Origin: VGKU01 sp964388785
GTDB lineage: Bacteria; Patescibacteriota; Patescibacteriia; UBA9934; GWF2-40-263
Direction: 5' to 3'
Length of the DNA: 7,798 bases
NCBI GenBank assembly: GCA_964388785.1
Contig: CAYMBX010000041.1
Location: 1 to 7,798, forward strand
The position numbers and the translations under genes were made by a program. Shown here piece by piece: positions 1-5,076 of this stretch. The notes below the pieces were generated by a model, which was not told the origin of the DNA, ran no database searches, and saw only the letters and a list, made by a program, of their open reading frames with translations. Within the stretch, counting starts at the first letter, position 1; every line of letters begins with the position of its first letter.

Positions 1-2
1 GC

Positions 3-569
3 CGTGATCTCATCGAAGCGCGCAAGATCCTCACGCGCATGGGGTTGGGAACGTCGATCAAGAAATATCCGAGCGAACTCTCGGGTGGGATGCAGCAGCG
101 GGTCGCGCTCGCACAAGCGCTTGCCACCAAGCCGCGTATCCTCCTGCTCGACGAGCCCTTCGGTGCGCTCGACGAAGCCATGCGCGAAGAGCTCCAGAAG
201 ATGCTGCTCGGCTACTACCAGGACAACCTGGAAGCACGTCGTCGAGGCGAGGAACCGCCTTACACCGTGTTCATCGTCACCCACGAGCTCAACGAGGCCA
301 TCTACGTCGCGGACCGTGTGGTCGGACTGTCGCAGTACTGGAACTGGGCGCAGGTCGGATACAAAACCTGTCCCGGAGCCACCATCGTCTATGACAAGCC
401 GGCTCCGATCTACCATCCGGAAGATCCCAAAGAGCACGAGATGTTCGTCGCTCAACGGGCGGAAATCCGACAGGTAGTGTTCAGCGAAGACCACGCGATT
501 GATCCGACGACCCACGTCACGTTCTGGAACGACATGCACCAAAACGGTGCGGCAGGAGTGCTCGCATGA
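3..569 (+). CDS. ABC transporter ATP-binding protein, NitT/TauT type (3' part only)
   Basis: The frame is open from the window edge, so the start and the Walker A loop lie upstream. Visible ATPase motifs are the signature LSGGMQQR (78-101), Walker B ILLLDEP followed by the D-loop FGALDE (138-176), and the H-loop histidine in VTHE (282-284). The protein should energise a membrane permease from the cytoplasmic side. The form LSGGMQQRVALAQALA and DEPFGALDE is typical of the nitrate/sulfonate/taurine branch (TauB/SsuB-like), but the substrate cannot be read from this fragment. About a dozen extra residues sit between the D-loop and the H-loop. A tail of about 80 residues follows the ATPase core, containing YWNWAQVGYKTCPGA and YHPEDPKEHEMF, and it may be subfamily-specific. 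The TGA stop overlaps the ATG of the next gene by four bases, so the two are translationally coupled. The missing permease and binding-protein genes are probably upstream. Confidence 0.9.
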   Translation, partial: RDLIEARKILTRMGLGTSIKKYPSELSGGMQQRVALAQALATKPRILLLDEPFGALDEAMREELQKMLLGYYQDNLEARRRGEEPPYTVFIVTHELNEAIYVADRVVGLSQYWNWAQVGYKTCPGATIVYDKPAPIYHPEDPKEHEMFVAQRAEIRQVVFSEDHAIDPTTHVTFWNDMHQNGAAGVLA

Positions 570-2458
570 CCACGATCGAAAAGATCAGCTACGGATGGCG
601 AACCCGCCTCGGACAGATCATCGAGTCCGGACAGACTCGCAGTCTCGTTCTCTCGGGAAATGTGAACGATCTGTTCTACGTGGGGCCCGACACACAGCAT
701 CCGCACGGACGCTACGTCAACCTCACCGAGCATCTCGCCCACGAGTGGGGGCGTCTCGTCGGGAACATTCTTGTCATCCTCAAGATGGACGGAACGATCC
801 AGTTCCTCTCCGGCAAGAGGGAGGAGAAAGGTCCGACGGACGAAGAGCTTGTCGCCCGCGCATGGGCAAACAGTCGTGTGGAAGCGAGGCGACGGGAGAT
901 CATCATCGAGCGGTTCATCCGGCCGCACGCGACCGACCTGCCCGAAGCCGGACCGACCTTCGACGTCCTTCTGCGCAGCGCCCAAGGCAAGCCGGCGGAA
1001 GCCATGAACCTTCTGCAGGAACTCTGCCGCATCTCGCGAGAATCGACCGCCGGCGATCCGCTCTTTGGGCATCGCCTACTCATTCTCGTCGAGAACGCGG
1101 ACGTGCTTCTTCCGGAAGGCCAACTCCATCAGCTCGGCGCCGCCTACCAAGCCCGCATCATCCAGATGCGCGAATGGTTCGCCGACCCCGAGTTCGGGGC
1201 GGGCAAAGACGTGGTGATTCTGGTCAGCGAAAGCAAGAGTCAGATCAACCACCGCCTCACCCGCCTTCCGCAGATGCTCACCTGCGAGATCGTACTGCCA
1301 AACCTTCAGGAGCGCCGCCACTTCATCGAGTGGTTCGAGAAGACGCACGTGAAGGATGACGGCACGCTCAAGCTCTGGGGAACCAAGGACGACCTCGCGT
1401 TCCTCACGGGTGCGCTCGATCTGCACGCCGTGCGTCAGATTCTGCTCGAGGCCGCGCACGCAAAGCGTGCAGTCGAACCAAAGGACGTGGTCGCGCGCGT
1501 GCAAGACTTCATCAAGCGCATGCTCGGCGCGGGCGATGAAGGCAGCGACGTCGTGAAGTTCAAGCGTCCCACACACACGCTCGATGATCTGGTGGGGCTC
1601 ACCAAGGCCGAGCGCGCGCACTTGCTCGATCTTGTGCGGCGCTACCAGTCGACCGGGAAGGACGCACTTTCGAACACGATCGTCCCCGGTTCCATCGGAG
1701 CGGGTAAGACCTATCGATTCGAAGCGCTCGCGACCATGCTCGGCATGGCCGTACTCGAGCTCAAGGCCATCCGTTCGAAGTGGTTCGGTGCGACCGACAT
1801 CATCCTCGAACGACTCCGACGCGTCCTGGAAGCCCTGCCCAAAGTAATGCTTTTCCTCGACGAGGCGGACACACAGATGGGCGGGGTTAAAGCGGACACG
1901 CACGAGACCGAGCGGCGCCTCACCGGCACGCTCCAGTCCTGGATGTCCGATCCGGCCTTCAAGGGACGCGTCATTTGGCTCATGATCACGGCGCGCCCGC
2001 ATCTACTCAGCGCCGACATCCGGCGCAAGGGACGCGGCGGCAATCTCATCAGCCCGGTCTTCGATCCTCGCGGCGACGCGCTCGATGAGGTCATCGAGTG
2101 GGTGCTCAAACCCTCGATGAAGAAGGTGCCGGGGCGCACGACGAAGTTCTTCCACAGCGTGCGCGAGACCGTAAGCGGCTGGTCGATGGGCGACCTCTCG
2201 CACATGCGCGACGAGCTCATTGCCGAGGCAAACGGCAACAAGCTCACGGACAAGCAGGCGCTCGACCGCATTCGCGACGAGCTGCCCGGCGACATCGCGG
2301 AGGTGCGGCGCTACCAAGAGCTCCAGGCACTCCTCAACTGCACGCGAGCGTCGCTCATCGATCCCTTCTACCTCGAGGGCAATGAGACAGTGACACCGGA
2401 GCTGCGCAAAAAGTGGCGTCTGGAAGCTCAAACGCTTGAGGCCATGGGCATCAGCTAG
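566..2458 (+). CDS. AAA+ family ATPase, 630 aa, with AAA-like N-terminal half
   Basis: The ATG lies within the ATGA overlap and has an AGGAG ribosome site at 554-558, seven bases upstream. The C-terminal half (about 340-560) is a canonical AAA+ module: Walker A GSIGAGKT (375-382, K381), Walker B MLFLDEAD (D432/E433), sensor-1-like WLMITARP (T475), and a basic segment RRKGR (486-490) where AAA proteins carry the RxGR arginine-finger region. The N-terminal half (about 1-320) looks like a second, degenerate AAA fold: SLVLSGNVNDLF (26-37), a Walker-B-like strand LILVENAD (172-179), a sensor-like strand VVILVSES, and LPNLQERRHFIEWF. I find no GxxGxGKT loop in it. The last ~70 residues are helical and charged. 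Such proteins remodel or regulate other proteins. Its coupling to an ABC ATPase suggests a role tied to that transporter, but this is inference from position only. No protease, transmembrane or DNA-binding motif is visible. The specific family is not recognised. Confidence 0.88.
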   Translation: MTTIEKISYGWRTRLGQIIESGQTRSLVLSGNVNDLFYVGPDTQHPHGRYVNLTEHLAHEWGRLVGNILVILKMDGTIQFLSGKREEKGPTDEELVARAWANSRVEARRREIIIERFIRPHATDLPEAGPTFDVLLRSAQGKPAEAMNLLQELCRISRESTAGDPLFGHRLLILVENADVLLPEGQLHQLGAAYQARIIQMREWFADPEFGAGKDVVILVSESKSQINHRLTRLPQMLTCEIVLPNLQERRHFIEWFEKTHVKDDGTLKLWGTKDDLAFLTGALDLHAVRQILLEAAHAKRAVEPKDVVARVQDFIKRMLGAGDEGSDVVKFKRPTHTLDDLVGLTKAERAHLLDLVRRYQSTGKDALSNTIVPGSIGAGKTYRFEALATMLGMAVLELKAIRSKWFGATDIILERLRRVLEALPKVMLFLDEADTQMGGVKADTHETERRLTGTLQSWMSDPAFKGRVIWLMITARPHLLSADIRRKGRGGNLISPVFDPRGDALDEVIEWVLKPSMKKVPGRTTKFFHSVRETVSGWSMGDLSHMRDELIAEANGNKLTDKQALDRIRDELPGDIAEVRRYQELQALLNCTRASLIDPFYLEGNETVTPELRKKWRLEAQTLEAMGIS

Positions 2459-2480
2459 CCCGCGGCTGAAGTGCAAACTC

Positions 2481-2513
2481 AAAACCGCCCCCAACTGGGA
2501 GCGGTTCTTTTTT
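2481..2513. terminator. Bidirectional intrinsic terminator between the AAA operon and unit A
   Basis: AACCGC (2483-2488) pairs with GCGGTT (2501-2506), and CCC (2490-2492) pairs with GGG (2497-2499) around an AACT loop. On the plus strand there is one C-A mismatch (2489/2500), followed by CTTTTTT, which ends the ABC-AAA operon 22 bases after its stop codon. On the minus strand the mismatch becomes a G-U wobble, so the stem is a continuous 10 bp followed by UUUU. It can therefore also end the transcript of the 369-aa gene coming the other way. Confidence 0.85.
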
Positions 2514-2527
2514 ATGTTCATTCTAGT

Positions 2528-2620
2528 TGTCATCTTGAGCGACCCCGCCAACGGCGGGGGAGTCGAAAGATCCCAAAGTTATTCGGGATCCCTCCACGCG
2601 CTCGCTTGGTTAGGATGACA
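2528..2620. repeat. Palindromic (REP/MITE-like) repeat, copy 1
   Basis: This 93-bp element is bounded by TGTCATC (left) and GATGACA (right). It contains a perfect hairpin, CCCCGCC-AAC-GGCGGGG (2543-2559). Its first 51 bases (2528-2578) are identical to the reverse complement of 4060-4110 in copy 2. The remaining part is also homologous but diverged, so copy 1 as a whole is inverted relative to copy 2. It codes for nothing and lies in the 3' UTR of unit A. Its style (TGTCATCxxGAGCGA ... GTCGAxxGATC) is that of dispersed intergenic palindromic repeats. No transposase is present in the window. Confidence 0.85.
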
Positions 2621-2640
2621 GTCAATTCAGAATCTCCTGT

Positions 2641-2706
2641 AGACCAGCTTTGCTGATCTCCACAAGATTCCGCGGAGACGGTCAGTACACGAAGGAGTTC
2701 TTCATG
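2641..2706 (-). ncRNA. Structured 3' UTR of unit A (two stem-loops)
   Basis: In the minus-strand transcript, 41 bases past the stop, CATGAAG pairs with CTTCGTG around the loop AACTC (2688-2706: 7 bp, one G-U). Further on, AGATCAGC pairs with GCTGGTCT around AAA (2641-2659: 8 bp, one G-U). Both stem-loops occur at the same place in unit B with different bases but the same pairing. This could be a processing or stability element, or a 3'-UTR-derived small RNA. It is typed as ncRNA for lack of a better class. That it is a free RNA is not shown. Confidence 0.55.
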
Positions 2707-2746
2707 ACTTCCCGCCTCCTAGTTCAGTTATCGCTGCGACTTGTCG

Positions 2747-3856
2747 CTACGGCGTGGGTGCGCTTCCGCCGCCTCCGCCACCACCCGACACGAACGGTCC
2801 GGGTCCGTCGGGGAACTGCTTGAACAGGTAGAGGAACCAGTCGCTGACGGAGTAGACGTTGGTGATCTGTGTGGCGACATCCTCGACTGCCCATATGATG
2901 GAGTCGTTGAGGTACGTCTGTCCCTCGACCCAGATCGAGTTCGTCGACAGATGTGCGTCGACGACCACGATCGGATTGCCGTTGGAGTCGGCGATTCCGA
3001 ACAGCATGTACATGAGCGGGTCGGCCCAGGTGACCAACTCTCCGAGATTGTGGTAGACCACGTTCTCGAAGTTCTCATCCCACTCCAGCCAATACGTCGT
3101 ACCGTTGAGTGTGGAGTCGCCGTTCACGACGAGGCCGTCGAAGAACGCGTAGCCGGTCGTCCGAACGTCGGCTTGAATCTCGATGTACGGATCCACACCC
3201 GAGTTCGGCTCGTCGTACCAGTACAGCACGTCCATGAGCGGCTCGGCCCACTCCCACATGTAGGGGACGAGCGCGGCCGAGACCTTGGTCTTCTCGATGA
3301 GCCACGGCAGCGAGGCCGTGAGCTCGAGGTCCGACGACGCGAAATTGTCAGCCGTCACCGGGTCTTGACCGTCGAAGCCCTTCTGGAAGTGCACGGTCTG
3401 CTGGTACCAGGTCTCGCCGTGGAAGTCGGCCTCGTCCTTGAACACGACGGGCGCGTTCACGAACACGACCTCGCCGATCCCTTCGACGTTTCCGATCTCG
3501 AACCACGAGATGGCATTGAAAACCTCGACGAGCTTGTCGTAGATCCAACCCAAATCGTTGATGGTTCCCTCGAGCTGGCTCGCGACCTGGTTGATCTGTT
3601 CCCACTTGGCCGGGAACACGACCTCCTCGTACCACTTGAGCTTGGCGTCGAGCTGCGCGATCCGCGCGTTGGCGGCCTTGAGCTGTGCCTCGAGCTTGAT
3701 GGTCTTGACCTGGAGCGAGTCTACCTGCCCCTGCAGGCTTACGACCCACTCGGTGAGCTGCTCGAGCGACGGCTCGCCGCCGCCCGCCTGTGCCGTGATT
3801 GCCTGGCCCATGAGGACCCAGGCGACGATGAATGCTGAAAGGAGCTTGCGCATCAT
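2747..3856 (-). CDS. Secreted coiled-coil repeat protein, 369 aa (unit A)
   Basis: I do not recognise the family. A signal peptide is clear: basic MMRKLL, a hydrophobic stretch to residue 20, then AQA before GGG, with cleavage likely after residue 24. Residues 31-73 are heptad-like and charged (coiled coil), including NARIAQLDAKL. The rest is rich in Trp, Asp, Asn and beta-prone segments. WAEPLMDVL (203-211) recurs as WADPLMYML (277-285), each followed by a D/N-P turn and a strand-rich stretch, giving two copies of a ~74-residue repeat. The tail is seven glycines then SAPTP (358-369), with no membrane anchor or sorting motif visible. The start is the first of two ATGs, chosen because AGGAG (3866-3870) is nine bases upstream. 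It is the paralog of the 161-aa gene at 4236-4721. An exported or surface fibrous or adhesive role is a guess. It has its own promoter, and that promoter carries an operator-like palindrome. Confidence 0.8.
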   Translation of the reverse strand: MMRKLLSAFIVAWVLMGQAITAQAGGGEPSLEQLTEWVVSLQGQVDSLQVKTIKLEAQLKAANARIAQLDAKLKWYEEVVFPAKWEQINQVASQLEGTINDLGWIYDKLVEVFNAISWFEIGNVEGIGEVVFVNAPVVFKDEADFHGETWYQQTVHFQKGFDGQDPVTADNFASSDLELTASLPWLIEKTKVSAALVPYMWEWAEPLMDVLYWYDEPNSGVDPYIEIQADVRTTGYAFFDGLVVNGDSTLNGTTYWLEWDENFENVVYHNLGELVTWADPLMYMLFGIADSNGNPIVVVDAHLSTNSIWVEGQTYLNDSIIWAVEDVATQITNVYSVSDWFLYLFKQFPDGPGPFVSGGGGGGGSAPTP

Positions 3857-3877
3857 GACGTTTGTCTCCTTGTTTAT

Positions 3878-3891
3878 GCGCCAACAGGCGC
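3878..3891 (-). promoter_or_regulatory. Leader hairpin before the ribosome site, unit A
   Basis: GCGCC and GGCGC (3878-3882 and 3887-3891) form a perfect 5-bp stem with a four-base loop in the minus-strand mRNA. It lies seven bases before the AGGAG ribosome site (3866-3870). Unit B has a 14-base hairpin at the same place in which the fourth pair is swapped from C-G to G-C. It may tune translation or protect the 5' end. Confidence 0.5.
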
Positions 3892-3910
3892 TTTGCGATC
3901 ATCGTGATGC

Positions 3911-3935
3911 GGCCAAAATTTAGCATATTTTGGCC
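3911..3935. promoter_or_regulatory. Operator-like inverted repeat over the unit A promoter
   Basis: GGCCAAAAT (3911-3919), a 7-base spacer and ATTTTGGCC (3927-3935) form a perfect 9-bp dyad. It spans the -10 box and most of the spacer of the unit A promoter, where a repressor would block polymerase. The unit B promoter has no such dyad, so A may be controlled separately. No regulator gene is in the window. Confidence 0.6.
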
Positions 3936-3945
3936 ATTTTGTCAA
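3917..3945 (-). promoter_or_regulatory. Promoter of unit A (sigma-70 type)
   Basis: Read on the minus strand, TTGACA (3945-3940, consensus -35), a 17-base spacer and TAAATT (3922-3917, -10) preceded by TGC, i.e. an extended -10. The same arrangement and spacing occur before unit B. The predicted start of transcription is near 3910, about 54 bases before the ATG. Confidence 0.75.
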
Positions 3946-3969
3946 TCTATGTACGGTAATAATCCATAT

Positions 3970-4002
3970 TTTAAAAGGAAAAACCACCCTTTCGGAGCGG
4001 TT
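3970..4002 (-). terminator. Intrinsic terminator of unit B
   Basis: On the minus strand AACCGCTC (4002-3995) pairs with GGGTGGTT (3989-3982) around CGAAA. This is an 8-bp stem with two G-U pairs, followed by TTT, CC, TTTT. On the plus strand those two pairs would be A-C mismatches, so the stem works as RNA on the minus strand, as expected for the end of the 161-aa gene's transcript. It is homologous to the terminator at 2481-2513. Confidence 0.7.
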
Positions 4003-4015
4003 CTTTTTTATTTAT

Positions 4016-4110
4016 TGTCATCCCGAGCGAGCGCGAGCGAGTCGAGGGATCACGAATATCTTTGGGATCTTTCGACTCCCCCGCCGTTGGCGGGGTCGCT
4101 CAAGATGACA
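4016..4110. repeat. Palindromic (REP/MITE-like) repeat, copy 2, inverted
   Basis: This 95-bp element is bounded by TGTCATC and GATGACA, with an internal hairpin CCCCGCC-GTT-GGCGGGG (4079-4095). Bases 4060-4110 are an exact reverse-complement match to 2528-2578. The left arm is a diverged version containing GAGCGAGCGCGAGCGAG. It occupies the same position in unit B (between the 3' UTR stem-loops and the terminator) as copy 1 does in unit A. Confidence 0.85.
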
Positions 4111-4130
4111 GGCAATTCGGATTCTTCTGC

Positions 4131-4195
4131 GGACCAATTGTAGCTGATCCACACAAGGTTCCGAAGACGGCCGCGACGCAGAGGATTTCTCTGCG
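4131..4195 (-). ncRNA. Structured 3' UTR of unit B (two stem-loops)
   Basis: In the minus-strand transcript CGCAGAG pairs with CTCTGCG around AAATC (4177-4195: 7 perfect bp). GGATCAG pairs with TTGGTCC around a 6-base loop (4131-4150: 7 bp with two G-U). Positions, stem lengths and loop types match unit A (2688-2706 and 2641-2659). In the first stem the middle three pairs differ in sequence but remain paired. Typed as ncRNA for lack of a better class. It may only be a 3' UTR element. Confidence 0.55.
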
Positions 4196-4235
4196 CTTGC
4201 CGTCTCCTAGTCTCACTCATCGTCTCGAACGGTCA

Positions 4236-4721
4236 CTACGGCCCGACGATTTTTGGCCCAAACACCAGTGCGAACCACCCGGAAATGCTGTGGTACAGAC
4301 CCTGGAAGTCGTACCAGATGAACTCTCCGTGGACGATCGCGCCGGTCTGCATGTCCGTCTGACCCTTCACGACCATGTCCGTGTTGATCTGCAGAATGGG
4401 CGGGACGCCGGGATTCTCGGGCTCGATCACCTCGACGACCCCCTCGAGTGCGCTCATGTTGAGCGCCTGCTCGAAGAGGAATGGGAACCACTGGCCCATG
4501 AGCTCGCTGATCGCGAGCGTGTACTCGCCGTTGTCGGCGATCCACCCGTCCACTTTGGCGAGCTTGGCCTCCAGCTTCTGGTTCCGTGCGTTCGTCTTGG
4601 CGAGCTCCGCCTTCAAGGCCTGAACCTCGAGAGCGAGCTCCTCGACCGTGATGGCCGACGCAGACGACGAGACAGTGAAAAGCCCGAAAGCGATGAGTGC
4701 GGAAAGGAGCTGACGCATCAT
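4236..4721 (-). CDS. Secreted coiled-coil protein, 161 aa (unit B)
   Basis: Family not recognised. It is a paralog of the 369-aa protein at 2747-3856: same MMR-LLSA start, a signal peptide likely cleaved after SASA (residue 23), then a short coiled coil (about 26-58) with NARNQKLEAKL matching NARIAQLDAKL. Its C-terminal half carries one copy of the repeat that occurs twice in the paralog: ENPGVPPILQINTDM (102-116), then GAIVHGEFIWYDF, ending in a hydrophobic SGWFALVFGPKIVGP. It lacks the glycine tail. The first of two ATGs is chosen because GGAGG (4729-4733) lies seven bases upstream. Its transcript appears to start near 4772 and end near 3970. Export and assembly with the longer paralog is an inference from the shared coiled-coil region. 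Confidence 0.78.
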   Translation of the reverse strand: MMRQLLSALIAFGLFTVSSSASAITVEELALEVQALKAELAKTNARNQKLEAKLAKVDGWIADNGEYTLAISELMGQWFPFLFEQALNMSALEGVVEVIEPENPGVPPILQINTDMVVKGQTDMQTGAIVHGEFIWYDFQGLYHSISGWFALVFGPKIVGP

Positions 4722-4741
4722 GATGTTTCCTCCGTGGTTGT

Positions 4742-4755
4742 GCGGACAATGCCGC
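4742..4755 (-). promoter_or_regulatory. Leader hairpin before the ribosome site, unit B
   Basis: GCGG (4742-4745) pairs with CCGC (4752-4755) across a 6-base loop, eight bases upstream of the GGAGG ribosome site (4729-4733). It has the same total length (14 bases) and place as the hairpin of unit A. The outer GCG/CGC is shared and the fourth pair is reversed. Confidence 0.45.
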
Positions 4756-4778
4756 TTTGACCATCGTGATGCGACGCA

Positions 4779-4807
4779 AACCTATCATATTTTTCTTATT
4801 TTGTCAA
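4779..4807 (-). promoter_or_regulatory. Promoter of unit B (sigma-70 type)
   Basis: On the minus strand, TTGACA (4807-4802), a 17-base A/T-rich spacer and TAGGTT (4784-4779) preceded by TGA. The -35 and spacing match unit A. The -10 is weaker, and TATGAT, overlapping it five bases upstream, would give a spacer of only 12. Predicted start of transcription is near 4772. Confidence 0.68.
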
Positions 4808-4836
4808 TAAATGGCGAGCACATTTTATATACAAAC

Positions 4837-4853
4837 AAAAAAAGAGCTACTCT
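4837..4853 (-). terminator. Weak terminator after the tRNA-Arg genes
   Basis: On the minus strand, seven bases past the tRNA CCA end, AGAG-TAG-CTCT is a 4-bp hairpin directly followed by a run of Ts (seven at 4837-4843, one of them in the stem). The stem is short, so efficiency is uncertain. It would separate the ruvA-femAB-tRNA transcript from unit B, whose -35 box lies 30 bases further on. Confidence 0.45.
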
Positions 4854-4933
4854 GCATGCTGGTGCACCCGAGAGGATTTGAACCTCTGGCCTCTTCCTTC
4901 GGAGAGAAGCGCTCTATCGTGAGCCGAGCGAGA

Positions 4934-5061
4934 GAAGTGATGAACAAACAACAAAGCAATGGTGATCTGGACAGGAGTCGAACCTGCGGCCTTCTCCTTC
5001 GGAGGGAGACGCTCTATCCAGCTGAGCTACCAGATCAAGTATGTTGTTTGTTCATCACTTC
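4934..5061. repeat. Perfect 20-bp inverted repeat bracketing the inner tRNA
   Basis: Bases 4934-4953 (GAAGTGATG...) and 5042-5061 (...CATCACTTC) are exact reverse complements over 20 bp, lying five to six bases outside the inner tRNA. In RNA they would form a 20-bp helix topped by the tRNA. In DNA they look like the terminal repeats of a small mobile cassette. Just outside each arm a CCGAGCGAG motif occurs in direct orientation (4923-4931 and 5061-5069). Confidence 0.9.
4960..5036 (-). tRNA. tRNA-Arg(CCG), intact, nested inside the other tRNA-Arg
   Basis: A complete cloverleaf: acceptor GATCTGG/CCAGATC (7 perfect bp), D-arm GCTC-AGCTGGATA-GAGC, anticodon arm TCTCC-CTCCGAA-GGAGA with anticodon CCG (reads CGG), variable AGGCC, T-arm GCAGG-TTCGACT-CCTGT (one G-U), discriminator A, encoded CCA. 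Length 77 with CCA. It shares anticodon loop, D-loop and variable region with the interrupted gene around it, but has different acceptor and T stems, so it is not a simple recent copy. It has no clear promoter of its own in the insert. Confidence 0.95.
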
Positions 5062-5076
5062 CGAGCGAGGCGATAC

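Larger units (their letters stand above)
2481..4807 (-). repeat. Tandem duplication of a whole transcription unit (units B and A)
   Basis: Unit B (4807 down to about 3970) and unit A (3945 down to about 2481) share the same parts in the same order on the minus strand: promoter, leader hairpin, secreted coiled-coil gene starting with two ATGs, TAG stop inside CCGTAG, a homologous 3' UTR, a palindromic repeat and a terminator. Similarity is visible at base level in the promoters, leaders and 3' UTRs, for example CATCGTGATGC at 3900-3910 and 4762-4772, and CTAGGAG with CGG downstream of both stops. At protein level it is visible in the first ~75 residues and the C-terminal repeat. The two units are clearly diverged, so the duplication is not recent. 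The 379 bases between the two genes (3857-4235) are fully accounted for by the leader and promoter of A and the 3' UTR, repeat and terminator of B. Confidence 0.82.

Noticed and set aside
1076..2002. Minus-strand open frame inside the AAA+ gene
   Set aside because: It is opposite a gene with clear Walker A and B motifs. Its translation shows no motif or signal and is typical of a shadow frame.
2741..3838. Long plus-strand open frame (365 codons) opposite the 369-aa gene
   Set aside because: It is an antisense shadow in G+C-rich sequence, with arginine/valine/leucine-heavy protein and no ribosome site. The minus-strand frame has a signal peptide, promoter, ribosome site and paralog.
4013..4110. 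CRISPR array suggested by the GAGCGAG repeats
   Set aside because: There are only short overlapping repeats within one palindromic element, with no regular spacers and no cas genes.
4911..4934. The 3' tRNA part as a self-contained tRNA with its own 5' end
   Set aside because: Sequence upstream of GAGC on the minus strand (ACTTCTCTCGCTCGGCTCAC) cannot pair with the acceptor CGGGTGC, whereas GCACCCG at 5107-5113 pairs perfectly.
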